This document shows positions 52,335 to 59,703 of a DNA stretch of 64,000 bases, piece by piece. The position numbers and the translations under genes are program-made. Position 1 is the stretch's first letter. Each line of letters begins with the position of its first letter. The notes below the pieces were generated by a model that did not search any database, was not told the origin of the DNA, and was given only the letters and a program-made list of their open reading frames with translations. The stretch is from Candidatus Poseidonia alphae (GTDB lineage Archaea > Thermoplasmatota > Poseidoniia > Poseidoniales > Poseidoniaceae): NCBI GenBank assembly GCA_002505405.1, contig DAVD01000037.1:1-64000 (forward strand). The letters are read 5' to 3'.

Positions 52335-53735
52335 ATGCCGACCTACGAACACATTGGCGATTTTGAGATGCCCGTTGACCGAGTATGGCAGTGGTACGAC
52401 AGCCCGGGGGCGTTCCGAAGAATCATGCCTGAGTGGGAAGGAATCACCCCAATCCAAGCAGGGGCCCTCAAAAACGGTGAGGAAACCAAGTTCAAGGTCA
52501 GCCTCGGTCCAATCAAGCAGAAATGGATCGCCCGTCATCACGATGTGGTTGAGGGGGAAGTCTTTCACGACAGGATGGTCAAAGGCCCCTTCGGTGCCTG
52601 GGACCATGAACATCGATTTCTTCCGGTCGACGGAACTTCTTCTAAAATTCACGATACGGTTCAGTGGAAACTTCCTTTCCACATGCTGACATGGTGGACC
52701 GCCCCGTTCACCGTTAAAGGTCGAATGGACCAAATGTTCGCCTACCGGACACAACGTGTTCAATCGGATTTGTCGCGAATCGCTATGTTTGACCACATGC
52801 CTCGCCAAAAGGTGTTGGTCACCGGTTCAACAGGACTGATCGGAATGCAACTCTGCGCCTTTTTGGCAGCGGCTGGTCACAACATCACACGGCTGGTACG
52901 ACCAACAACTCGGCTCCCCCCAGATGCTTCCAACGATTCGGTCATTGTATGGGATGATGTCAAAGGAACCGTCCTTGAAGGGGATTTGAACGGCTTTGAT
53001 ACGGTAATACACCTTGCAGGAGCCGGAATTGGAGATAAGCGTTGGAACAAAAAACGCAAGGAACTTATTGAAACGAGCAGAACCGTCCCAACGAGGAATT
53101 TAGCAACCCTCCTCGCAAACTTGAATCAGCCGCCGAAGACATTCCTCTCCGGTTCTGCTATCGGGTTTTATGGGGACCGGGGCGATGAAGTGCTCGATGA
53201 AACTTCAGAAGGTGGCGATAATTTCCTCGCAGGCACCGTGCGCCGGTGGGAAGAATCCGCACAACCAGCAGCAGATGCCGGAATACGCACTGCATGGATG
53301 CGAACTGGAATCGTAGTCACGCCCATGGGCGGGGCGTTGAAGAAACTCCTTCTTCCTGCAAATTTGGGAGCCGGTGGCCCGGTTGGTGGCGGCAAACAAT
53401 ACTACTCCTGGGTTTCTCTTGACGATCAAATCTATGCCATCCATCATCTGATGATGACGCCGGAATGCGAAGGTCGATTCAATTTGACAGCACCGAACCC
53501 CCTTACCCAGAAACAGTTTGCAAAAGCAATGGGGAAAGTCATGCGTCGCCCAGCCTTCGCACCGCTGCCCGGCTTTGTCCTCAAGATTCTTTTAGGCGAA
53601 ATGGCGCAATCTTTAGTCCTGGACGGTCAACGGGTTCTACCTAATCGCTTGGTGGAAAGCGGTTATTCGTTTCAACATCAGAACTTGGAAGCCTGTTTGC
53701 GCCAATGCCTTGGTAAACAGAAACTCACAAGGTGA
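52335..53735 (+). CDS. SRPBCC domain fused to TIGR01777 (YfcH-like) NAD-dependent epimerase
   Basis: A 466-residue fusion. Residues about 1-150 form an SRPBCC/START-like lipid or ligand-binding fold (FEMPVDRVWQWYDSPGAF, DHEHRFLPVDG). From about 158 an extended SDR begins with VLVTGSTGLIGMQLCAFLAA, followed by DTVIHLAGAGIGDKRWNKKRK, the active-site region SGSAIGFYGDRGDEVLDE, WEESAQPAADAGIRTAWMRTGIV (shown as segments), and the C-terminal DUF1731 part. The catalytic Tyr-x3-Lys is altered as usual in this family. Function is unproven, but the same family recurs beside photolyase and carotenoid genes in bacterial light-regulated clusters. ATG 52335 is chosen over TTG 52329, 13 bases after phr. 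Confidence 0.87.
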   Translation: MPTYEHIGDFEMPVDRVWQWYDSPGAFRRIMPEWEGITPIQAGALKNGEETKFKVSLGPIKQKWIARHHDVVEGEVFHDRMVKGPFGAWDHEHRFLPVDGTSSKIHDTVQWKLPFHMLTWWTAPFTVKGRMDQMFAYRTQRVQSDLSRIAMFDHMPRQKVLVTGSTGLIGMQLCAFLAAAGHNITRLVRPTTRLPPDASNDSVIVWDDVKGTVLEGDLNGFDTVIHLAGAGIGDKRWNKKRKELIETSRTVPTRNLATLLANLNQPPKTFLSGSAIGFYGDRGDEVLDETSEGGDNFLAGTVRRWEESAQPAADAGIRTAWMRTGIVVTPMGGALKKLLLPANLGAGGPVGGGKQYYSWVSLDDQIYAIHHLMMTPECEGRFNLTAPNPLTQKQFAKAMGKVMRRPAFAPLPGFVLKILLGEMAQSLVLDGQRVLPNRLVESGYSFQHQNLEACLRQCLGKQKLTR

Positions 53736-53739
53736 ACAT

Positions 53740-54198
53740 GTGAGCGCAGCGACTTCTTGGGTTGGCCAGCCTTTTCCAACGTTCAATATGCGAGCGGATG
53801 ACGGCCAGCAATGGGATAACGAACGGCTTCATGGATCATGGAGCGTGTTTTTTTTCTATCCAAAAGACAGATCGCCTGGCTGCAGTGTCCAAGCTCAAAC
53901 CTTTGCTAAGGAAGAAGAACAATTCGCAGCTTATGGGGCTCGTCTGTTCGGTGTCTCGAGTGACTCCATTCAATCCCATGCAGAGTTCAAGTGCGATATT
54001 GGTGGGAACCTTGTTTTATTGAGCGATGAAAAATCCCAACTTCGCAAAAAATTGCGATTGGGCCGTACCCTTGGAATCATTCCTCAAAGAGTGACGTTTG
54101 TGGTCGACCCACATGGTACGGTGAAATGGGTTCTCAATTCACAACTTGGTGTAAAAAAGCACGTTTACGGGTCGCTGAGGTATCTTTCAGCCCTCTAA
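53740..54198 (+). CDS. Peroxiredoxin (BCP/PrxQ type)
   Basis: A 152-residue peroxiredoxin distinct from the one at 49090. It has VGQPFPTFNMRADDG, SVFFFYPKDRSPGCSVQAQT with the peroxidatic Cys (P-G-C), then ARLFGVSSDSIQSHAEFKC carrying a later Cys that could be the resolving one, and VTFVVDPHGTVKWV near the end. It would detoxify hydroperoxides formed by light-driven oxidation. GTG 53740 (MSAATSW), preceded by AAGGTGA, gives the normal N-terminus; a TTG at 53710 would extend into the epimerase gene. It ends the plus-strand arm of the photoprotection cluster. Confidence 0.87.
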   Translation: MSAATSWVGQPFPTFNMRADDGQQWDNERLHGSWSVFFFYPKDRSPGCSVQAQTFAKEEEQFAAYGARLFGVSSDSIQSHAEFKCDIGGNLVLLSDEKSQLRKKLRLGRTLGIIPQRVTFVVDPHGTVKWVLNSQLGVKKHVYGSLRYLSAL

Positions 54199-54263
54199 GT
54201 CGCTGAAATGTGCGCATGCCTCGCAGGAGAGGTTTTGATAATCCAATTCTACATCCCCCTATC

Positions 54264-56783
54264 ATGCGCGGCAAAGCTGTGATGGCGATTTTCGTCTGCG
54301 TCGCGCTGCTTCAACTCCCGTTTGCTTCAGCAGATGACAGTGCTGCAAGCGCAAATGGACTCACCGATGGAGTGAGTTCAAGCGGGTATGTTTGTTCAAA
54401 TGACGGATGCTCTCCGCAAGATGCAAAAGACTACTGGAAAATCCAAGGGAAAAAGGGAGACATCGTCCAAGTTACCTTCTCCGGAAGCATGAGCAATCCG
54501 TACTGGTTGTGTTTCAATGATGGGTGGGAAGGGACCTTTACGATGGGTTCTACGTCTGCAAATGTTGACGACGGCAATCCAAGCCGTTCGCTTTCAACAA
54601 CCCTCTCCACTGCAGGCGAAATAAGCCTCAAGGTTGAAGGAAAGGATTCCTTGTGCAATGACGGCTTTGATTATACCCTGACTCCAAGCATCGACAAGAC
54701 CAACCGAGACTCGGATGAGGATGGATTTGTTGATACCGACGACGACTGTGTTGACCTGGTTGGTTCGTCAACCAACGACCGCAACGGCTGTACAGATTCT
54801 GATGGTGACGGATGGTCAGACCCCGATTCCGGCTGGGGCGCTCAGAACGGAGCGGATGCCTTTCCAAGTGAAGTCACGCAATGGCTGGACTCGGATAACG
54901 ACGGTTACGGCGATAACCGAGAAGGATACATGGGTGACCATTGTCAGTTCAGTCGTGGATACTCTTCTTCCGACCGATTCGGTTGCATTGACTCCGATGG
55001 TGATTCCTATTCTGACCCTGACCCCGGTGGGCTCAATGGCTACGAGCCATGGTTTTCTCACCCTACCGGGACTGCCGACGCCTTCTTGAATGACGGTTCT
55101 CAATGGAACGATACGGATTTCGATGGTTACGGAGACAACTGGGCAGATGGGGCATTGAACAGCACAAGAGCCGTTTGGGAGATCGGACAATATTTCTTCA
55201 ACGCAACTCAACCGGATGCGTGCCCGTTTGTAACAGGCACTTCCTCATCGGACCGGTATGGATGTCCCGACGGAGACGGTGATTCGTTTTCAGATGGTGA
55301 TGAAAATTGGACTCTAGACAACGGCTCAGACGCTTTCCCAGCAGAACCAACCCAATGGGAAGATACCGACCGTGATGGTTGGGGCGATAACCAATCTGAG
55401 GGAGCGCTCTTCATCGATGATTTCCCTTTCAACCCGAGTCAATGGCGTGATACGGATGGAGACGGGTGGGGTGATAACCAAACCTACGGCGCCACTCAAG
55501 TCGACGCCTTCCCATTTGTTCCGACTCAATATCAAGATACAGACGGCGATGGTTACGGTGACAACCTTGCTGGATTCGAGGGTGATGTTTGCGTATCTTC
55601 CACCCCCGAAGAGGTTGATTCGGGATGGATTTCACGCTTTGACCGTCTCGGTTGCCGAGATGTTGACCGTGACGGTTACTCTGACCCGACAGAAGGTTGG
55701 ATCGCCCATCCGTCTGGCTTTGCCGATGCGTTCCCCAACGATGCGAGTCAATGGCACGATACCGATGATGACGGCTATGGTGACAACCTCGAATTCTTTG
55801 ACGGGCAAGCTTGGCGTCCTTCTTACCGGCCCGATGGCTGCCGAACGACATTGGGCGATTCTACTTTTGACCGGTGGGGCTGTCCAGACCAGGATGGTGA
55901 TGGATGGTCAGACGCAACGTCCTACTGGTTGGCAAGTCCGGGTGGAATGGGCGATGCTTGGCCAGAAGATCCCACTCAATGGCACGATATTGACGGTGAT
56001 GGCAGAGGCGATAATCCAATGGGCACTACCGCAGATGTTTGTCCAGACGTTGCTGGAACTTCCGTCGGGCCTTCTTCCGGTGGAGACCGTTGGGGTTGCC
56101 AGGACACTGACGGTGATGGATGGTCAGACCTTGGGGACGCTTTTATTCACGAACCGACCCAATGGCGAGACAGTGATGGTGACGCATTTGGAGACCGAAT
56201 TGACGGCCATCAAGGAGATGCTTGCCCCGAAACCCGAGGAACATCGATTCTTGACCGGCTCGGGTGCAGGGATACCGATGGAGACGGATGGTCGGACCCG
56301 AGTGATTCATGGCCTGCTCATCCATTCGGGACAGGAGATGCATTCCCTACGGAATCCTTGCAATGGAAAGATTCTGATCAAGACGGTTTCGGAGACCTCC
56401 CCCTTGGGGCACTACGAGACGACTGCCCCGAAGAATTTGGTACTTCTAAGCGAGATTTACAAGGCTGTGTTGACAACAACGGTGACGGTTGGTCCAACGA
56501 TTACGGTGGATTTGCCGCAGCCATCGCCATCATGGGAGAAGACCCTGCGGCCTCTTGGCTGACCTATCTTGTCGTCGGCCTCGGATTCATCTTTGGTGCG
56601 GTTGCAGCTCTTATCGTACGTACTTCGAGAGAACGTTCGATCTTGATGGAGCAATTGGCCTTTGATAAGGAATTGGAGACCGACCAGACCGATTTGCTTC
56701 AAGCCCCCGTTGAACCACGGATTATCCCGATCGATGAACTCCCTCCTCTCCCCATGGCCCCCGGAGGTGAGCAACATGAATGA
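54264..56783 (+). CDS. Surface protein with thrombospondin type 3-like calcium-binding repeats
   Basis: An 839-residue single-pass surface protein. A signal peptide (VMAIFVCVALLQLPFASA) is followed by a 110-residue globular domain with two Cys pairs. About fourteen repeats then combine D-x-D-x-D-G loops (SDGDGWSDPDSG, DTDGDGYGDN) with DAFP-x-x-P-x-Q-W spacers and periodic Cys (GCxDxDGDG). The end is a transmembrane helix (YLVVGLGFIFGAVAALIV) and an acidic tail. Repeats of this kind bind many Ca2+ ions and stiffen into rods; in seawater this suggests an adhesive stalk or S-layer component. ATG 54264 is chosen; ATG 54216 is a possible longer start. It overlaps the next gene by eight bases. Confidence 0.85.
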   Translation: MRGKAVMAIFVCVALLQLPFASADDSAASANGLTDGVSSSGYVCSNDGCSPQDAKDYWKIQGKKGDIVQVTFSGSMSNPYWLCFNDGWEGTFTMGSTSANVDDGNPSRSLSTTLSTAGEISLKVEGKDSLCNDGFDYTLTPSIDKTNRDSDEDGFVDTDDDCVDLVGSSTNDRNGCTDSDGDGWSDPDSGWGAQNGADAFPSEVTQWLDSDNDGYGDNREGYMGDHCQFSRGYSSSDRFGCIDSDGDSYSDPDPGGLNGYEPWFSHPTGTADAFLNDGSQWNDTDFDGYGDNWADGALNSTRAVWEIGQYFFNATQPDACPFVTGTSSSDRYGCPDGDGDSFSDGDENWTLDNGSDAFPAEPTQWEDTDRDGWGDNQSEGALFIDDFPFNPSQWRDTDGDGWGDNQTYGATQVDAFPFVPTQYQDTDGDGYGDNLAGFEGDVCVSSTPEEVDSGWISRFDRLGCRDVDRDGYSDPTEGWIAHPSGFADAFPNDASQWHDTDDDGYGDNLEFFDGQAWRPSYRPDGCRTTLGDSTFDRWGCPDQDGDGWSDATSYWLASPGGMGDAWPEDPTQWHDIDGDGRGDNPMGTTADVCPDVAGTSVGPSSGGDRWGCQDTDGDGWSDLGDAFIHEPTQWRDSDGDAFGDRIDGHQGDACPETRGTSILDRLGCRDTDGDGWSDPSDSWPAHPFGTGDAFPTESLQWKDSDQDGFGDLPLGALRDDCPEEFGTSKRDLQGCVDNNGDGWSNDYGGFAAAIAIMGEDPAASWLTYLVVGLGFIFGAVAALIVRTSRERSILMEQLAFDKELETDQTDLLQAPVEPRIIPIDELPPLPMAPGGEQHE
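54700..56520 (+). repeat. Tandem coding repeat (D-x-D-x-D-G units)
   Basis: Within the preceding gene, units of roughly 75-180 bases recur. Each holds a near-identical GAYGGNGAYGGNTGG-type core followed by a CAATGG (Gln-Trp) core. The repetition keeps frame and amino-acid sense with silent changes, so it is an old, selected repeat, not a recent slippage expansion. Confidence 0.7.
56763..56769 (+). promoter_or_regulatory. Shine-Dalgarno of the Trp-tailed membrane protein
   Basis: GGAGGTG six bases before ATG 56776, inside the last codons of the calcium-repeat gene. It fixes the start and shows coupling of the two genes. Confidence 0.65.
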
Positions 56784-58077
56784 GGCCTCCAAAACCACGG
56801 CTGTTGCATTCACGGTGCTTCTGTTCCTTTGCTGCATCCCCACAATGAACGGGTCGGCTGAACTTACGCCTGACGAGCGTCTTGCAGAACAAGGTTTGAC
56901 TCTGCTTGCCTTGCGTAATGACACGATCGATACCAATCAAGATGGAGACATTGACGCCGTCAGAGTTGTGGTTGTTCTCAATTCGACGCAATCTCAGAAC
57001 GAGATGATCATCAAGTTACGCGGGTTGCACAAAGAACGCGAGGTCATGGTGATTCAAGAATTAGCATTTGAATCTCAAACCAACATCAGTCTAGTGTACG
57101 ATTCATGGTCCGCCGGAGAACATGATTTACGGCTGGACTTCTTTGACCGTGACGGTGATTTCATCGCAACTTATCCTCTTCCAACGTTCCTCCTTAGGCC
57201 TGCTCTGCAAGTCCCACTTGTTCGTCTTGACCTTGATGCTGGACAAAGCATCCAAACGGGAGAAGTCTGCACCGTCAACAGAGACTTTTCCGATGAAACC
57301 GGACCGCGCTACGGTGAAACTGGAGTGCGTACCTTCACGGGTGCGCCGTTCAGTGTTCTTGAAACCCAGCAATCTCTTGATTGTTCATCTTGGCCTGCAG
57401 GCGATTACGAACTGAAAGAAACCTATCGCAACGGGCTGGGTCAAACAACAGAATCAACATTAAACTTCACCATTTTCAATCGCCCCCCTCCTGATTTCAC
57501 ACTGAGGGTAATGGGCCATCAAAATACAACGGATACGCCGTGTTCTGTAATGATCGAATCCGAGCAAACCATGGACTATTCCTCTATGGCCAAGGTATGG
57601 TCGGTCCAGGGCACGGTTGTTTCAGGCATCAACAGCACCACTCTGGATTGTTCATATTTGGGCCCAGGAGCCCATCTTGTGACGCTAGAAATCATCACTG
57701 GAAAAATGATCTCATCAACTCAAGGGACCAATATGATCCGTCTTCCCTCGTTGGAACTGATGGAAAATGAGAGTGCATCTCTCCCGTCAACCTCACTCGG
57801 CCCTGAAACAAAAACAACGTCGGTGGGCTGGGTTTCAATGGGCATCTTGGCTCTTGTCGTGACGGTTCTTGTCTTCCTGATGCTGGTTAGGGTTCGTGAA
57901 CCCGAACCTCTTGAACTGCCCAACTTAGGGCCTGAGCCTCAAATTTTAGCCGACGGCTCTCCAGATTCACAGGGACTCCCCACAACGGTCGACGACCAAG
58001 GCATGTTGTGGCGGCAACATCCCGATGGCTCTGTAGATTGGTGGGACCAAGACTGGAGGATCTGGCATAAGTGGTGA
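56776..58077 (+). CDS. Secreted single-pass protein with Trp-rich cytoplasmic tail
   Basis: A 433-residue protein: signal peptide (VAFTVLLFLCCIPTMNG), an extracellular region with three or more beta-sandwich-like segments (an EF-hand-like DTNQDGDID at about 55-63, and the Cys-containing segments GEVCTVNRDFSD and QSLDCSSWPAGDYEL), and a transmembrane helix near residues 350-372 (MGILALVVTVLVFLMLV). The tail ends VDDQGMLWRQHPDG, then DWWDQDWRIWHKW. The tail motif resembles that at the C-terminus of the acidic protein at 19543-20277. It lies in an operon between the calcium-repeat protein and a DUF4105 protein, so it may help assemble or anchor the surface structure. No named family recognised. 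Confidence 0.72.
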   Translation: MNEASKTTAVAFTVLLFLCCIPTMNGSAELTPDERLAEQGLTLLALRNDTIDTNQDGDIDAVRVVVVLNSTQSQNEMIIKLRGLHKEREVMVIQELAFESQTNISLVYDSWSAGEHDLRLDFFDRDGDFIATYPLPTFLLRPALQVPLVRLDLDAGQSIQTGEVCTVNRDFSDETGPRYGETGVRTFTGAPFSVLETQQSLDCSSWPAGDYELKETYRNGLGQTTESTLNFTIFNRPPPDFTLRVMGHQNTTDTPCSVMIESEQTMDYSSMAKVWSVQGTVVSGINSTTLDCSYLGPGAHLVTLEIITGKMISSTQGTNMIRLPSLELMENESASLPSTSLGPETKTTSVGWVSMGILALVVTVLVFLMLVRVREPEPLELPNLGPEPQILADGSPDSQGLPTTVDDQGMLWRQHPDGSVDWWDQDWRIWHKW

Positions 58078-58081
58078 TTGT

Positions 58082-58957
58082 ATGGATGTTTCAGAAGCAA
58101 TATGGGCGGTCGTGTTAAGCCTCGCAGGATTATTTGTTCTACGCCTCGCCTATGTTTGGTGGACTCGCGTCCGCCCACTTCGCCCAAAATTGGACCTCAT
58201 ATGGGCTGCTGATTGTGAACACCTCACTACCGCTGAAGTCGATGGAAACGATATCACGTTCAAAATGGTTCGAGACTTTCACTGGCGAACCACTCGAGAC
58301 CGCGACGAGCGCTGGGAAGAAGAGGTCAAGGTCCGTTTAGATGAACTCAAGGATGTTTGGTTTATGGTGGACCATTTTCATGCGATAAAAGGAATGGCTC
58401 ATACCTATCTCACCTTTGAATTTGAATGCGGAACATGCCTCTCCTTTTCTTTTGAAACCCGCCGAGAAAAAGGTGAGCGTTACCATCCTTGGGACGGCCT
58501 ATGGCGTGCGTATGAACTCTATCTCTTGGTTGGCTTTGAACGCGACGTGACGGGGCTACGAACCCATGCTCGCAACAATAAGGATTACATGTTCAGGGCA
58601 ATCACGCCTCCTGGGAAAGACAAGATGCTTCTTCTTGGTATGATTCAAAAATTAAATCAGCTTTCAGTGAGCCCAGAGTGGTACCATTCTTTGCTGACGA
58701 CCTGCAATACCTCCATCGTTCAAATCGTTAATCGCGTCACTCCCGGAAGAATTCCGTTCTTATGGAGGAATTTCCTGCCAGGCCACACACCTCGGGCCGC
58801 ATTTAAACTCAAACTGATCGAAGATTGGGGTGGTTACGAGCCTACACTCGAGCGAGCCCGGATTGATGAGGTGGCCCAACAGTGGGATGGTGTCGAGGAT
58901 TATTCGGCCATGCTGAGAAACCATCTGCCTAAAGGTCCAATCACAGAAGAGATTTGA
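58082..58957 (+). CDS. DUF4105 family protein
   Basis: A 291-residue protein with one N-terminal membrane helix (IWAVVLSLAGLFVLRLAYVWW) and a DUF4105-type domain (Lnb N-terminal-like). It shows MAHTYLTFEFECGTCLSFSFE, REKGERYHPWDGLWRAYELY and VGFERDVTGLRTHARN, then YHSLLTTCNTSIVQIVNRV with the conserved Asn-Cys-Thr-Thr-like site (here T-C-N-T-S). The fold is papain-like (NlpC/P60 relative) with a probable Cys/His pair (HTYLTF and TTCNTS), so a peptidase or amidase acting outside the membrane is possible. It is the third gene of the surface operon, four bases after the preceding stop. It overlaps the convergent thiN gene by 17 bases. Confidence 0.78.
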   Translation: MDVSEAIWAVVLSLAGLFVLRLAYVWWTRVRPLRPKLDLIWAADCEHLTTAEVDGNDITFKMVRDFHWRTTRDRDERWEEEVKVRLDELKDVWFMVDHFHAIKGMAHTYLTFEFECGTCLSFSFETRREKGERYHPWDGLWRAYELYLLVGFERDVTGLRTHARNNKDYMFRAITPPGKDKMLLLGMIQKLNQLSVSPEWYHSLLTTCNTSIVQIVNRVTPGRIPFLWRNFLPGHTPRAAFKLKLIEDWGGYEPTLERARIDEVAQQWDGVEDYSAMLRNHLPKGPITEEI

Positions 58958-59606
58958 TGATCACAAGAGCACCTTCTTCAAATGAAAGTTGAATGCGATT
59001 GTTCTTGGCGATATTATGGACGCCCTGGCTTCCCATCTCCAATCGGTGTTGATGCAATTCATAGGCGCAGCCGGTGAGGTTAAGGCCGTCGCAAAAGGGA
59101 ATCGCAAACAATGAAAACTCACCCTCAGGGCCAACTTCTATAGAATAGTTTTTGCCTTTGATAAGGGTCTGTATACTCTTCTTTTCATGGATCATTTCAA
59201 TCTGAAGTTGGGAGGCCACACTTGTCAGGATGTTTCCCCACTCATGGCCAAGGTCATGACCTAATCCACCAAAGACCACCAACCTTGTGTGTCCTTTTTC
59301 GGCACAATAGGTGACGGCCTTTGAAAAATCGTTCGATTCTTGGTCGTTGTTTTCAACAACCTCACCACCTTGTTTGTTAAATCGCATCAACGTCCTTTCG
59401 AGAACACTGTCCATGTCTCCAATAACGGTGTTGACCACCAGGTCAACTTCCAGTGCTCGGTCAAGGGCGCCATCACAAGCAATGACGTGAACAGCTTGTT
59501 CGCACTGAGCCTGAAGAACAGCAATACTCGGCCACGGGCCGTTTGCTAAAATGAGACTGTAGGCTTCCTCCACGATGCGACGAATCGGTTTCCCCTTCTC
59601 AACCAA
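58941..59606 (-). CDS. thiN: Thiamine pyrophosphokinase
   Basis: A 221-residue TPK. It has VIACDGALDRALEVDL (substrate-binding Asp), NTVIGDMDSVLERTL (G-D-x-D-S), NDQESNDFSKAVTYC (acidic Mg site), VVFGGLGHDLGHEWGNI (G-G-x-G-x-D-x-x-x-x-N), and a C-terminal beta-sandwich with LTGCAYELHQHRL and GSQGVHNIA in place of the usual S-N. It pyrophosphorylates thiamine to TPP. The start appears to be TTG 59606, immediately after an in-frame stop. It is convergent with the DUF4105 gene and divergent from the final giant gene, with a strong palindrome 28-50 bases upstream. Confidence 0.88.
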   Translation of the reverse strand: MVEKGKPIRRIVEEAYSLILANGPWPSIAVLQAQCEQAVHVIACDGALDRALEVDLVVNTVIGDMDSVLERTLMRFNKQGGEVVENNDQESNDFSKAVTYCAEKGHTRLVVFGGLGHDLGHEWGNILTSVASQLQIEMIHEKKSIQTLIKGKNYSIEVGPEGEFSLFAIPFCDGLNLTGCAYELHQHRLEMGSQGVHNIAKNNRIQLSFEEGALVIIKSLL

Positions 59607-59634
59607 ACGGTCCTCATCATTGACCTTTTCTCAA

Positions 59635-59656
59635 TTGACCCCCTATGGGGGGTCAA
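59635..59656. promoter_or_regulatory. 22-base palindrome between thiN and the giant surface gene
   Basis: Nine complementary pairs (TTGACCCCC opposite GGGGGTCAA) with a T-G wobble and a two-base centre. It sits 28 bases before the thiN start and 47 before the ATG at 59704, in the only intergenic space available. It could be a repressor operator serving either gene, or an RNA hairpin in the thiN leader. There is no TPP-riboswitch signature beside it. Confidence 0.5.
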
Positions 59657-59703
59657 GAAATAAGTGAACAATGATTTTCAAGGTCGGGGTGTGTGAGTGT
59701 AAC

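Noticed and set aside
54700..56520. Repeated DNA suggestive of a CRISPR array or a minisatellite
   Set aside because: Spacing is irregular, all units are in frame and code for a calcium-binding motif with silent changes, and there are no constant repeats of 25-40 bases.
55372..56562. 396-residue open frame on the plus strand inside the calcium-repeat gene
   Set aside because: It is a shifted reading of the repeats, rich in Met/Thr/Val from the GATGGTGAC cores. The other frame has the signal peptide, Cys pattern and membrane anchor.
59607..59703. TPP riboswitch upstream of thiN
   Set aside because: The space is under 100 bases and I see no CTGAGA-type thi-box or matching helices; only the simple palindrome is present.
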